Shown here one piece after another: positions 34,801 through 42,495 of a stretch of DNA of 64,000 bases. The stretch covers positions 55,539-119,538 of the forward strand of contig JAISPT010000047.1 in assembly GCA_031274715.1 (NCBI GenBank), in the 5' to 3' direction. Position 1 is the stretch's first letter; each line of letters opens with the position of its first letter. Origin of the DNA: Azonexus sp. (lineage in GTDB: Bacteria > Pseudomonadota > Gammaproteobacteria > Burkholderiales > Rhodocyclaceae). A program made the translations under genes and the position numbers. Below the pieces are notes generated by a model that was given only the letters and a program-made list of their open reading frames with translations, ran no database searches and was not told the origin of the DNA.

Positions 34801-35818
34801 TGTGGTTCAGCCGCTCGACCTCCAGCCAATTGCCATCCGGGTCGACCATCTTCCACCAGGCCAGGTTGTCGAGCGCGGTACCCCACAGCACGGCTTTCTT
34901 GCCACCGGCATTCATGGCGATGTTGCCGCCAATACAGGAAGCACTGGCCGAGGTCGGGTCCACGGCGAAAACGCGGCCGGCAGCGCTGGCAGCCTCGGCA
35001 ACGCGCTCGGTGACGACGCCGACGCTGGTGCGGATGGTGGCGTAGGGCTGGCTCATTGGCCCGTTGGAGCCGGGCAGGACGATTTCCTCCACCGGGCCGA
35101 TATCGATCAATTTTTCAGTATTGATGACGACCGATAGCGGCGACAACGGCACGGCGCCGCCGGTATAGCCGGTACCGCCACCACGCGGAATGATGGTCAG
35201 GCCCAGCTCGATGCAGCTTTTCACCAGCGGGCCGATCTCCTCTTCCGTATCCGGGTAGAGGACGACGAAGGGATACTCGACGCGCCAGTCGGTCGCGTCG
35301 GTGACATGCGAGACACGGGCCAAGCCGTCGAAGGCGATGTTGTCGCGGCGGGTATGCCGGCCCAGCGTCTTCAAGGTCTTGCGGCGCAGATCGAAGGTTT
35401 CGCGAAAGTGCGCCGCGAAGCGGTCCACCGCCAGGTGGGCCGCCTCGACCAGAAGCCGGACCTTGGCCGAGCGCGCGGGGTCGTCCTGCTGGCGCTCGAT
35501 GCGGCGCTTCTCGACTTCCCGCAGGCGGTGGCGCAGAGCGTCGACCAGCGCATCGCGGCGCTCGCGGTTGTCGAGCAGGTCATCTTCCAGATAGGGGTTG
35601 CGCTGCACCACCCAGATGTCACCCAGCACCTCGTAGAGCATGCGCGCCGAGCGGCCGGTGATGCGCTCGCCGCGCAGTTTGTCGAGAATCGCCCAGTTAT
35701 CGGGGCCGAGCAGGCGGATGACGATCTCGCGATCGGAGAACGAGGTGTAGTTGTACGGAATCTCGCGCAACCGGTAGGGGGGCGGGTTTTCGCGAACGAT
35801 TTCTGAGGCCATTTGCAT
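31895..35818 (-). CDS. FAD/FMN-binding dehydrogenase with Fe-S/CCG domains (DUF3683 family, D-lactate dehydrogenase-like)
   Basis: 1307-residue fused oxidoreductase. In order: an N-terminal DUF3683 region (about 1-180), a FAD_binding_4 domain (LGLTIIPRGGGTGYTGGAVP, about 225), a FAD-oxidase C-terminal domain (MHAGDGNVHTNIPV, GEHGIGITKLEF), a 4Fe-4S ferredoxin domain (CLRCGKCKPVC and CTVCHRCVKPCPVD) and two CCG heterodisulfide-reductase-type domains (PGCGSERLFSQVG, CCGYPQSASG, CCGDAGSF). Relatives oxidise D-lactate or other 2-hydroxyacids and pass electrons to quinone; the substrate here is not determined. AGGAAG precedes the ATG at 35818; an ATG at 35812 is an alternative. Confidence 0.92.
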   Translation of the reverse strand: MQMASEIVRENPPPYRLREIPYNYTSFSDREIVIRLLGPDNWAILDKLRGERITGRSARMLYEVLGDIWVVQRNPYLEDDLLDNRERRDALVDALRHRLREVEKRRIERQQDDPARSAKVRLLVEAAHLAVDRFAAHFRETFDLRRKTLKTLGRHTRRDNIAFDGLARVSHVTDATDWRVEYPFVVLYPDTEEEIGPLVKSCIELGLTIIPRGGGTGYTGGAVPLSPLSVVINTEKLIDIGPVEEIVLPGSNGPMSQPYATIRTSVGVVTERVAEAASAAGRVFAVDPTSASASCIGGNIAMNAGGKKAVLWGTALDNLAWWKMVDPDGNWLEVERLNHNFGKIHEQEKVEFRLKRFDASGRKLLKEEILTLPGAACRKTGLGKDVTDKFLGGVPGVQKEGTDGIIVAARWVLHKMPPVTRTVCLEFFGQVREAVPSIVEITDYFKPGGEGHRAGVQLAGLEHLDERYVKAVGYATKAKRHGRPKMVLIGDIVGHDEEAVMQATSDVVKMTNVRGAEGFIAITPETRKKFWLDRSRTAAISKHTNAFKVNEDVVIPLPRMGDYCDGIERINIELSIQNKLELCDALTPFFQGDLPVNSADTKLDKEVLIGDRRERALEHIADVRARWQWLLDNLDLPLAEAEQRFAEFDIVAGELTNRAANPTLFHRLQDYSVRASWKSELKEPLDNIFNGATYRPLSEKMATVQQAVLRGRVFVALHMHAGDGNVHTNIPVNSDHYEMLQTANRAVERIMHLARALDGVISGEHGIGITKLEFLTEDEIGPFRAYKQRIDPDGRFNKGKLMPGGDLHNAYTPSFSLLGTESLIMEQSEIGKISESIKDCLRCGKCKPVCSTHVPRANLLYSPRNKILGTSLLIEAFLYEEQTRRGISLKHFDEFNDVADHCTVCHRCVKPCPVDIDFGDVSVAMRNFLRQQGKKRFSPGTVAAMTFLNLKDPATIKLMRGVMMGFGFKAQRLAYKAVKAVGLVRETRVHPPATLGAPTVKTQVIHFLNRPMPGNLPKRTARALLDIEDNGVIPVIRNPQKTTEESDAVFYFPGCGSERLFSQVGLATQAMLYEIGATTVLPPGYLCCGYPQSASGDKDKGQKITTDNRVLFHRLATTLNYLDIKTVIVSCGTCMDQLLEYQFDKIFPGCRLLDIHEYLMEKGVKLDGVSGARYLYHDPCHTPMKAYAPLAVTQTLMGQEVPLSDRCCGDAGSFAYARPDVATQVKFRKQQEIESGAAKLRADGFAGAVKILTSCPACLQGLSRYDDDAGTQADYIVVELARHLLGANWMADYVSQANSGGIERVLL

Positions 35819-35909
35819 TGCGCTTCCTGGTTGTGTGCCATGCGGCAACCGCGTGGGGGCCAGTCATTTTACCGGCCACGGCGAGTGGATGCAGCAGGGA
35901 ATAAGCTTG

Positions 35910-35944
35910 CCCCTGAGAAACCTAAGGAATACCTTTCTCAAGGG
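35910..35944. promoter_or_regulatory. Inverted repeat in the divergent dehydrogenase/phosphatase gap
   Basis: CCCCTGAGAAA (35910-35920) and TTTCTCAAGGG (35934-35944) pair over 11 positions with one mismatch and a 13-nt centre. It lies between two divergent genes (starts 35818 and 36026), so it may be an operator; there is no T-tract on either side. Confidence 0.35.
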
Positions 35945-36025
35945 TAAAGTCGGTCAGGATTTTCGCAGCAAATTGCGATAGTATCCTGGCCGCTTTGCTT
36001 GGCGTTCTTCCGGAGGGAGTACGGT

Positions 36026-36697
36026 TTGACTGTGTGGTCTGTGTTGTGCGATTTCGATGGAACCATCTCGACGGGAGATGTCACCGATACCTTGCTGGAA
36101 GCGTTCGGCAAGCCGGGCTGGCAGGAACTTGAGGCCGAGTGGCGCGCCGGCCGCATTGGTTCCCGCGTGTGCATGCAGCAGCAGATTGCCTGCCTCGATG
36201 CTTCAAAGGAAGAACTCGATGAAGCCATTGACGCCATTGGCGTAGACGAAGCCTTCGCGGCGTTTGTTGATGCCGTCTGCGCGCGTGGATGGGATTTGTC
36301 CATCGTCAGTGATGGGCTTGATTACGCCATCGAGCGCATCCTGCACCGGCACCGTTTGCCCGCACTACCGTTCTACGCCAATCGCCTCGTGCAGACCGAC
36401 GGTCGGACCTGGCGGCTCGATTCTCCTTACGCGAACGAGTTGTGCCGCTCGGCTTCCGGCATGTGCAAATGCGCTTTCGCGTGCCGGGCGCAGGCAGCGG
36501 GCAATAAAGTATTGATGATCGGCGATGGCCGTTCCGATTTTTGCGTCGCGGGCAGCGCAGATTGGGTATTTGCCAAAGGCAGTCTCATCACGCATTGCTT
36601 CGACAAACGTCTGCCCCACGTTCCTATTTCCGGGTTTGATGATGCTTTGCGCATGATTCCCGCGCTGGCCGAAGCTGAACCTTCCCTGCTTGTTTGA
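36026..36697 (+). CDS. HAD-superfamily phosphatase (HAD-IB, MtnX/SerB-like)
   Basis: 223-residue phosphatase. Motif I is LCDFDGTIS (DxDGT), motif II is IVSDGLDYAIE, and motif IV is IGDGRSDFCVAG. The cap and overall layout resemble MtnX and phosphoserine phosphatase, so a small phosphorylated metabolite is the likely substrate. Start: TTG at 36026, 8 nt after GGAGGG, is preferred over a GTG at 36032 and a TTG at 35999. It is followed 23 bp later by a class III aminotransferase and opens the accessory locus at 36-42 kb. Confidence 0.82.
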   Translation: MTVWSVLCDFDGTISTGDVTDTLLEAFGKPGWQELEAEWRAGRIGSRVCMQQQIACLDASKEELDEAIDAIGVDEAFAAFVDAVCARGWDLSIVSDGLDYAIERILHRHRLPALPFYANRLVQTDGRTWRLDSPYANELCRSASGMCKCAFACRAQAAGNKVLMIGDGRSDFCVAGSADWVFAKGSLITHCFDKRLPHVPISGFDDALRMIPALAEAEPSLLV

Positions 36698-36720
36698 TTT
36701 TCCCTGGAGTTACACCGACC

Positions 36721-38088
36721 ATGGATGAAGCAGCCTTGCTGGCCGATGAGGCCCGCTATTGCTCGTTTGGCGACACCGTTCATTATTCCGACCCGAAGAT
36801 TTTTACCCGCTGTGAAGGCAGCTATCTGTACGACGGCGAGGGCACACCCTTTCTCGATCTGCAAATGTGGTATTCGGCCGTCAATTTCGGCTATGCCAAT
36901 CCGCGCCTGGATGCCGTGCTCAAGCAACAAATCGACACATTGCCGCAGGTCGCGAGCCAGTATCTGCATCCCACCAAGATCGAACTGGCGAAGATAATCG
37001 CGCAGGACGCGAAGAAAAAATGGGGCCTTGACGGGCGCATTCATTTCAACGTCGGCGGTTCGCAATCCATCGACGATTCGTTGAAACTCGTGCGCAACGC
37101 CAGTCAGGGCAGGAGCCTGATGTTTGCGTTCGAGGGGGGATACCACGGCCGCACGCTGGGCGCCTCGGCCATCACGTCGAGCTATCGCTATCGCCGCCGC
37201 TATGGGCATTTCGGGGATCGTGCGTATTTCGTTCCTTTCCCTTATCACTTCCGCGGTCCCAAAGGGATGAGCAAGGAAGAGTACGGCGAGCATTGCGTGC
37301 AGCACTTCGAGCGCCTGTTCGAGTCGGAATACAACGGCGTGTGGGATCCGAAGGTGGGACAGTCGGAGTACGCTGCCTTTTATGTCGAGCCGATTCAGGG
37401 CACGGGAGGCTATGTCATTCCGCCGCCCAACTTCTTCAAGGGACTCAAGCGTGTCCTGGACAAGTACGGCATCCTGCTCGTGGTCGATGAAATCCAGATG
37501 GGATTTTTCCGTACCGGCAAACTCTGGTCGATCGAGCACTTTGGCGTGACGCCGGATGTGCTGGTCTTCGGCAAAGCGTTGACCAACGGACTGAATCCGC
37601 TGGCCGGTCTATGGGCACGCGAAGAACTCATCAACCCGCAGGTTTTCCCGCCCGGATCGACGCATTCGACGTTTGCCTCCAATCCCCTGGGTACGGCGGT
37701 GGGCCTGGAGACGATGCGGATGCTGGCCGAGACGGATTACGAGACTATGGTCATGGGCAAGGGTGAGCTTTTTCTCGCCGGCCTGCGCGACCTGCAAAAG
37801 CGTCATCCGGAAATCGGCAATGTCGATGGTCTAGGTCTCGCCCTACGCGCCGAGATTTGCGAGGCCGACGGTTTCACGCCCAACAAGCGCCTGCTCGACA
37901 AGATGGTGGATATCGGCCTGGCGGGCGGACTGGAACACAAGGGCAAACGGACGGGCCTGGTGCTGGACGTCGGCGGCTACCACAAGAACGTCATTACTTT
38001 CGCGCCTTCGCTGCACATCACCGAGGAGGAAATCAACCTGGCGATGGTATTGCTCGATCAACTCCTTACACGCGCCAAGCGGGGATGA
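36721..38088 (+). CDS. Class III PLP-dependent aminotransferase
   Basis: 455-residue transaminase of the ornithine/4-aminobutyrate group. Visible features: GGSQSIDDSLKLVRN (phosphate-binding region), FEGGYHGRTLGAS, VVDEIQMGFFRTGK (PLP-ring Asp), and the Schiff-base Lys in VFGKALTNGLNPLAG. The acceptor and donor cannot be read from sequence. CTGGAG lies 11 nt before the ATG at 36721. It is probably co-transcribed with the phosphatase upstream, which suggests transamination of a product or precursor of the dephosphorylation step. Confidence 0.9.
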   Translation: MDEAALLADEARYCSFGDTVHYSDPKIFTRCEGSYLYDGEGTPFLDLQMWYSAVNFGYANPRLDAVLKQQIDTLPQVASQYLHPTKIELAKIIAQDAKKKWGLDGRIHFNVGGSQSIDDSLKLVRNASQGRSLMFAFEGGYHGRTLGASAITSSYRYRRRYGHFGDRAYFVPFPYHFRGPKGMSKEEYGEHCVQHFERLFESEYNGVWDPKVGQSEYAAFYVEPIQGTGGYVIPPPNFFKGLKRVLDKYGILLVVDEIQMGFFRTGKLWSIEHFGVTPDVLVFGKALTNGLNPLAGLWAREELINPQVFPPGSTHSTFASNPLGTAVGLETMRMLAETDYETMVMGKGELFLAGLRDLQKRHPEIGNVDGLGLALRAEICEADGFTPNKRLLDKMVDIGLAGGLEHKGKRTGLVLDVGGYHKNVITFAPSLHITEEEINLAMVLLDQLLTRAKRG

Positions 38089-38109
38089 TCGTCAGCGCGG
38101 GGGGACGGG

Positions 38110-38943
38110 CTATTCGGGCTTTTCCCTCATGGCCGCACGCGTAACGATACGGCTGAAGAAATCCACCGAACGCTCGACCAGGGTGCCCTTTTCCTGGTCT
38201 AGCGTCACCATGTGGTAACTGTTGGCGAGAATGACCGTTTCGACCGGTCCGCGCAGGTGGCGTTCGATGAGATGCACGTTGCGCAGGCTGGCAACATCGT
38301 CTTCGCGAGCGTGGACAGCGAGGGCGGGGGCATGCACACGATGCAGATTTTTTTGCACGTCGGTGGCCAGGCGATAGAACTGCTCCAGCGAGGGCCAAGG
38401 GTTGCCGGGCAGTCCGGCGGCTGCGGAATCTCCCGCGTGCATTTTGCTGGAAATCGCCTGCCGCAACCGTTCATTCTTGAGTCCGAAAGGATGGGCTTCC
38501 ATGAAACATTTGCGCTGCCCGAACCCCAGACCGATGATCAGCGGAAACAGAAAGGCCAGATGTCGCCCATACCAGGGAATGCTCCAGCCGTCGTAAAAGA
38601 AGGTCGTGCCATACAGGCCCAGCCCATCGACCTTGTCGGGGTGCTCGATGGCATATTTCAGCGCCAACACAGCTCCCATCGAGAGTCCCGCCACGAAGAG
38701 ATGTTTCACTTTTTGGCGCAGCACGTCGGCAGCTTGTTCGACGCTGGCGAACCAATCCTGCCAGCCCGTAGCGAGCAAATCCGCCTCGCTTCCGCAGTGT
38801 CCGGCCAGACGCACGCATTCGGCCTCAAAGCCCGCTGCCCGCAAGCCGCGCGCCACGAAGCGCAATTCGTTCGGGGTTCCTGTCAGGCCGTGAATCAATA
38901 AAACTCCGGCACTGCCGGGAGGGATTATGCGTGGAGTTACCAT
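38110..38943 (-). CDS. Alpha/beta hydrolase (carboxylesterase or monoacylglycerol-lipase-like)
   Basis: 277 residues. The oxyanion region GVLLIHGLTGTPNELR, nucleophile elbow GLSMGAVLALK, catalytic Asp in HAREDDVASL and His in NSYHMVTLD form a complete triad. It resembles the Est30/YvaK-type carboxylesterases, which act on short acyl esters or lysophospholipids. It converges on the aminotransferase (21-bp gap) and diverges from the transporter pair. Confidence 0.87.
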   Translation of the reverse strand: MVTPRIIPPGSAGVLLIHGLTGTPNELRFVARGLRAAGFEAECVRLAGHCGSEADLLATGWQDWFASVEQAADVLRQKVKHLFVAGLSMGAVLALKYAIEHPDKVDGLGLYGTTFFYDGWSIPWYGRHLAFLFPLIIGLGFGQRKCFMEAHPFGLKNERLRQAISSKMHAGDSAAAGLPGNPWPSLEQFYRLATDVQKNLHRVHAPALAVHAREDDVASLRNVHLIERHLRGPVETVILANSYHMVTLDQEKGTLVERSVDFFSRIVTRAAMREKPE

Positions 38944-39099
38944 GGGATTTTTCTACGCGGGAGGCACCTTGTTTGGTCTACCTCTACCCCTCGTCGGAGG
39001 CCGCGTTTGTTGGAAATACGTAAAACATGAGAACAGTTTCCATTTTATCGTTAACGGTTTTCACAAACCTGTCTTATCGAGTCTGCTGAGTTCGACGCA

Positions 39100-39462
39100 A
39101 TGAACGCTGTCACGATTGTTCTGTTATGGGTTTTCGTCCTGGCAACCGACACTTGCGGGCAACTGGCGTTCAAGGCGGCTGCCATTGAGAACAAGGAAGC
39201 AAGAGGGTGGGAATACTGGCGGCGCATGCTGCGCCGTCCGTGGATTTACGTCGGCACAGTGGCGTATATCTTCGAATTTGTCCTCTGGCTGGCGTTCATT
39301 TCGACGGTGGCGCTGGCCGAAGGCGTACTGCTAGGCATGGCCGGTACCGTCACGGTGATGGTGGGTGGGCGATTGTGGTTCAAGGAACACCTCACACGCC
39401 CACGCATCATCGGAGTCAGCCTGATACTGATCGGTGTGGCGCTGGTCGGCTTGGGGAGATGA
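39100..39462 (+). CDS. Small DMT/SMR-type transporter subunit A
   Basis: 120-residue membrane protein with four hydrophobic segments. Helix 1 carries ATDTCGQLAFKAA, with an acidic residue near the place of the essential Glu14 of EmrE. The middle helices are WIYVGTVAYIFEFVLWLAF and GVLLGMAGTVTVMVGG. It is followed 4 nt later by a second protein with the same helix-1 pattern, so a heteromeric transporter like MdtIJ or the ArnEF flippase is likely. Substrate unknown. Confidence 0.82.
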   Translation: MNAVTIVLLWVFVLATDTCGQLAFKAAAIENKEARGWEYWRRMLRRPWIYVGTVAYIFEFVLWLAFISTVALAEGVLLGMAGTVTVMVGGRLWFKEHLTRPRIIGVSLILIGVALVGLGR

Positions 39463-39466
39463 GCAC

Positions 39467-39874
39467 ATGAGTTCACGCACCTCCATCGTCATCGGTTTTT
39501 TGGCCTTGCTCGTTTTCGACACCTTCGCGCAAGTATGTTTCAAGCTCACGGCCCTGCATGCTGCGCCGCTGACCTTCGATTTACCGTGGTTCATTCGTGC
39601 ATTCACCACGCCGTGGGTGTATTGCTCGATCATCGGCTATCTTGGCGCGTTCGTGACCTGGATGGCGCTGCTGCGCTACATTCCCATCGGCCCGGCAACT
39701 GCCGCTTCGCACATCGAAGTGGTCGGAGTGATGGTGGTTTCCGTTCCTGTCTTCGGCGAAATCCTGTCCTGGATTCAATATCTTGGCGCGGCATCGATCG
39801 TGGCCGGCGTGTTTTGCTTGGCGTATGGCAGGCCAAATTACACTCTGGGAGGCACGGCAAGTAGGAGCCATTGA
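39467..39874 (+). CDS. Small DMT/SMR-type transporter subunit B
   Basis: 135-residue partner of the preceding protein, again with four membrane segments. Helix 1 carries LVFDTFAQVCFKLTAL, sharing the pattern D-T-x-x-Q-x-x-F-K with subunit A. PIGPATAASHIEVVGVMVVSV corresponds to the conserved helix 3 of DMT proteins. Its stop overlaps the ATG of the next gene (TGATG), so translation is coupled. Confidence 0.82.
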   Translation: MSSRTSIVIGFLALLVFDTFAQVCFKLTALHAAPLTFDLPWFIRAFTTPWVYCSIIGYLGAFVTWMALLRYIPIGPATAASHIEVVGVMVVSVPVFGEILSWIQYLGAASIVAGVFCLAYGRPNYTLGGTASRSH

Positions 39875-40983
39875 TGCCGGAAATGCTTCCCGCAGCAGGC
39901 GTACCACGTTGGTTGACCAGCGCGGAACCCAATGCGCTGGTCGATCACTTCATGCGCCATCCGCCAGAAGGGTTCGAACCGTTCGCATGCGCCACTGGTA
40001 TGCCCGGCTTCTGGACGACGTTCGATCTGCTGACCACGGCGGACGAACGGACACTGGCCATGATCGGGAAGATACCCGGCAACCGGCATCTGCGCCGCTG
40101 GCTGCAATGGCGCACCTGCTTCATGGGCAGCACCGTCAGCGAATATTGTCCGCTGCCGGATAAAGAAGCCACCTCGCTCGTCCAGGGCATATTCCAGGCA
40201 TGGGAGCGAAAAACCGCCTTGTTGCTCGTCAAGGACATTCCCTGCAACGCGCCTTTTCTCTCCGAGCATGCCAACCGCTTGGCCGACCAACTCGTCGATG
40301 CCTGCAAGGCCAATGGATTTTTCATGGTCGAAGGACAGGCCCTGGCCTGGATTCCCATCGACTTTGCCGATGAAGACGCTTATCTGGCACGGCTGTCCGC
40401 CAGCCGGCGCCGCGACATTCGCCGCAAACTGCGCAGTCGTGCGGAATTGCGCGTCGAAATCGTCGCCACGGGCGATCCGTGCCTCACGCAACCGGCCCTC
40501 ACGGAAGAACTCTACGCACAATACTTGGAGGTCTACAACCAGAGCACGATGCATTTCGATCTGCTGCCTCCGGATTTTTTCAGGGCGGTATTAAACGACT
40601 CCTCCCTCGAAGGGCGTCTCTTCCTGTACTACCTGAACGACAGACTCATCGGGCACAACCTGTGTTTCATTCATGACGACATGCTCGTCGACAAGACCAT
40701 CGGTTTCCGTTACCCGATAGCGCGCGAGTGCAATCTGTATTTCGTGAGTTGGATGGAGAACCTTGCTTTCGCGCAGCGCGAGGGACTGCGCTACTACATC
40801 GCAGGTTGGACAGACCCCGCCGTCAAGGCTGCTCTTGGCGCGCGCTTCACCCCAACGCGCCATGCCGTTTATGTGCGCAATCCCCTGTTGCGCTCTCTTC
40901 TTCGGCGCATTGCCGGACGTTTTGAACCGGACAAGCAATGGTTCGACCACGGCTCGAATGCGCCATCGCTACCAGGTCAATGA
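39874..40983 (+). CDS. FemAB-like/GNAT-fold acyl- or aminoacyl-transferase
   Basis: 369-residue protein with a C-terminal GNAT/FemAB-like half: SRRRDIRRKLRSRAELRVEI, FLYYLNDRLIGHNLCFIHDD, DKTIGFRYPIARECNLYFV and GLRYYIAGWTDPAVKAALGA. Such domains transfer acyl or aminoacyl groups to amines on cell-wall, lipid or metabolite substrates. AGGAG precedes the ATG. It overlaps the transporter gene upstream and the arginase-fold gene downstream by a few bases, so the four proteins are made together. The substrate is unknown. Confidence 0.72.
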   Translation: MPEMLPAAGVPRWLTSAEPNALVDHFMRHPPEGFEPFACATGMPGFWTTFDLLTTADERTLAMIGKIPGNRHLRRWLQWRTCFMGSTVSEYCPLPDKEATSLVQGIFQAWERKTALLLVKDIPCNAPFLSEHANRLADQLVDACKANGFFMVEGQALAWIPIDFADEDAYLARLSASRRRDIRRKLRSRAELRVEIVATGDPCLTQPALTEELYAQYLEVYNQSTMHFDLLPPDFFRAVLNDSSLEGRLFLYYLNDRLIGHNLCFIHDDMLVDKTIGFRYPIARECNLYFVSWMENLAFAQREGLRYYIAGWTDPAVKAALGARFTPTRHAVYVRNPLLRSLLRRIAGRFEPDKQWFDHGSNAPSLPGQ

Positions 40984-41888
40984 GCGAAAACCTTCCCCCT
41001 CTCGTGCTCGATCTGGACGGTTCGCTAGGCGCGATGGAACGTTCCGACCTTGCGCGAATTGATCTCGCCGACTGGCAGGAGCGCATCCGTTTCGGATGCA
41101 CGGAACGTGATTGGCAGGCGTTCTCGACGCATCTCGCAGCCCTGCTTCCCGCTGCACACGGCCCCGTGCTGATGGGCAGCGGCGACTTTCATCATGTCAG
41201 CGCCTGCCTGATCGCACGGCAGCGCCAACATGCCGGTCTGCATGTTGTCGTCTGCGACAACCACCCGGACAACATGCGCTTTCCCTTCGGTATCCACTGC
41301 GGGTCGTGGGGCGCCCACGTCGCACGCATGCCGCACGTCGCCCGTGTCGACGTCATCGGTATCTGTTCCCCGGATGTTGGCTGGACGCATGCCTGGGAAA
41401 ACCACCTATGGCCGCTGTTTCGCGGACGAATCCGGTATTGGACGATCGGCGCGGAACTCGGCTGGATGCGCGCTCTCGGCCTGCGCGATGCCGCGCGCAA
41501 TTTCGCCGATGCCGCAAGCCTCGTCTGTGCATTGCGGCGTGAGCTTTCCGGCACGCGCGCACCTCTGTACCTCTCCATCGACAAGGATGTCCTATGCGAG
41601 AGCGTAGCGCATACCAACTGGGACCAAGGGCGCCTGCTGCTCGATGACCTGCTCGCCATCATCGATGCTGCCGCACCGCGCATCACGGGGAGCGATATCA
41701 CCGGGGAAGTATCCATTCACCGCTATCGCACCCCCTGGAAACGCTGGCTCAGCGCATTGGACAACCAGCCCGACATCGCCCCCGACGATCTGACACGCTG
41801 GCAACGCCAGCAAATCGAGGTCAATCAGGCGTTGCTGGATGCGATTACGCAGAAGGGTTCATCGGCTTCCACGGCTGATAGCGGTTAA
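40980..41888 (+). CDS. Divergent arginase/ureohydrolase-fold protein
   Basis: 302 residues. Three segments align by pattern with arginase metal-site motifs: MGSGDFHHVSACL (about 65; the GGDHS element), VVCDNHPDNM (about 90; the DAHxD element) and LYLSIDKDVL (about 197; the SxDxDxxDP element, without the usual Pro). GSDITGEVSIHRY (about 236) corresponds to the late glycine/Glu segment. Most manganese ligands therefore look retained, but the spacing and context are unusual. It may hydrolyse a guanidino or amidino compound or another C-N bond. The ATG overlaps the FemAB-like stop (ATGA). Confidence 0.65.
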   Translation: MSENLPPLVLDLDGSLGAMERSDLARIDLADWQERIRFGCTERDWQAFSTHLAALLPAAHGPVLMGSGDFHHVSACLIARQRQHAGLHVVVCDNHPDNMRFPFGIHCGSWGAHVARMPHVARVDVIGICSPDVGWTHAWENHLWPLFRGRIRYWTIGAELGWMRALGLRDAARNFADAASLVCALRRELSGTRAPLYLSIDKDVLCESVAHTNWDQGRLLLDDLLAIIDAAAPRITGSDITGEVSIHRYRTPWKRWLSALDNQPDIAPDDLTRWQRQQIEVNQALLDAITQKGSSASTADSG

Positions 41889-42319
41889 CGCTTGATCGCC
41901 AAGACAAGAACACCGCCAGCGACGAGGCCGATGCCGATCCATTCGCGCACAGATGGGCGCTCGCCAAGAAACATGAACGCAAATACCGCGACAAGGACAA
42001 GACTGAATTTGTCCACGGGAGCGACCTTTGAGGCATCTCCGATCTGCAGGGCACGGAAGTAGCACACCCACGACGCGCCCGTTGCCAGCGCCGACAGCGA
42101 CAGGAACAGCAGCGTCCTCGGCGGCAACGTGCGCGGATCGGTCCATTTGCCCGCAGCCCAAACGAATGCCGCCAGAACAAAGACGATGACTACGGTACGA
42201 ATCAGCGTGGCAAAGTCGGAGTCGACGCCCTGAATGCCGATCTTGGCGAAGATGGCCGTAAGCGCCGCGAAGCAGGCAGACAGGGCTGCCCAGAAGAACC
42301 AGTTGTTTGCTGCGAGCAT
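41885..42319 (-). CDS. Single-domain EamA/DMT-family transporter
   Basis: 144-residue membrane protein with about five hydrophobic segments and one EamA repeat (WAALSACFAALTAIFAKIG, TLLFLSLSALATGASWVCYF, KVAPVDKFSLVLVAVFAFMF, WIGIGLVAGGVLVLAIKR). Such half-size proteins work as dimers. It converges on the arginase-fold gene with a 4-bp overlap. It is the third small DMT protein within 3.3 kb. Confidence 0.85.
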   Translation of the reverse strand: MLAANNWFFWAALSACFAALTAIFAKIGIQGVDSDFATLIRTVVIVFVLAAFVWAAGKWTDPRTLPPRTLLFLSLSALATGASWVCYFRALQIGDASKVAPVDKFSLVLVAVFAFMFLGERPSVREWIGIGLVAGGVLVLAIKR

Positions 42320-42455
42320 CGTGCTTCTCCGAGGGACTGCGTGGTTTTGGTCACGGACGGCTACCTACGGCCAGCTTTTCGTCGAGATTATTGCAGATGT
42401 AGGAGCGCAACCATTCCCATACCTTCGTTCCTGGCAGCTATGGAAACAAAGAAAA

Positions 42456-42485
42456 TCGGGTGTAATTGGGTATTATCGGGTATGG
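42456..42485 (+). promoter_or_regulatory. Three helically phased 10-bp direct repeats before the Fic gene
   Basis: TCGGGTGTAA, TTGGGTATTA and TCGGGTATGG follow one another without gap, placing GGGTRT cores exactly 10 bp apart on one face of the DNA. A -10-like TATTAT (42471-42476) lies within the repeats and the Fic ATG is 11 bp downstream. This is the layout of an operator bound cooperatively by a small DNA-binding protein. The winged-helix C-terminus of the Fic protein itself is a candidate. Confidence 0.5.
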
Positions 42486-42495
42486 AGAGTCCAGC

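Noticed and set aside
31820..35137. A 1105-codon open frame on the plus strand opposite the FAD/Fe-S dehydrogenase
   Set aside because: The minus strand encodes conserved FAD, Fe-S and CCG motifs in the same DNA; the plus frame is low-complexity and results from GC-rich codon bias.
39100..42319. Naming the 36-42 kb locus as a known aminoarabinose (arn) or polyamine system
   Set aside because: No ArnT, ArnA or polyamine synthase is present; only the transporter architecture is similar.
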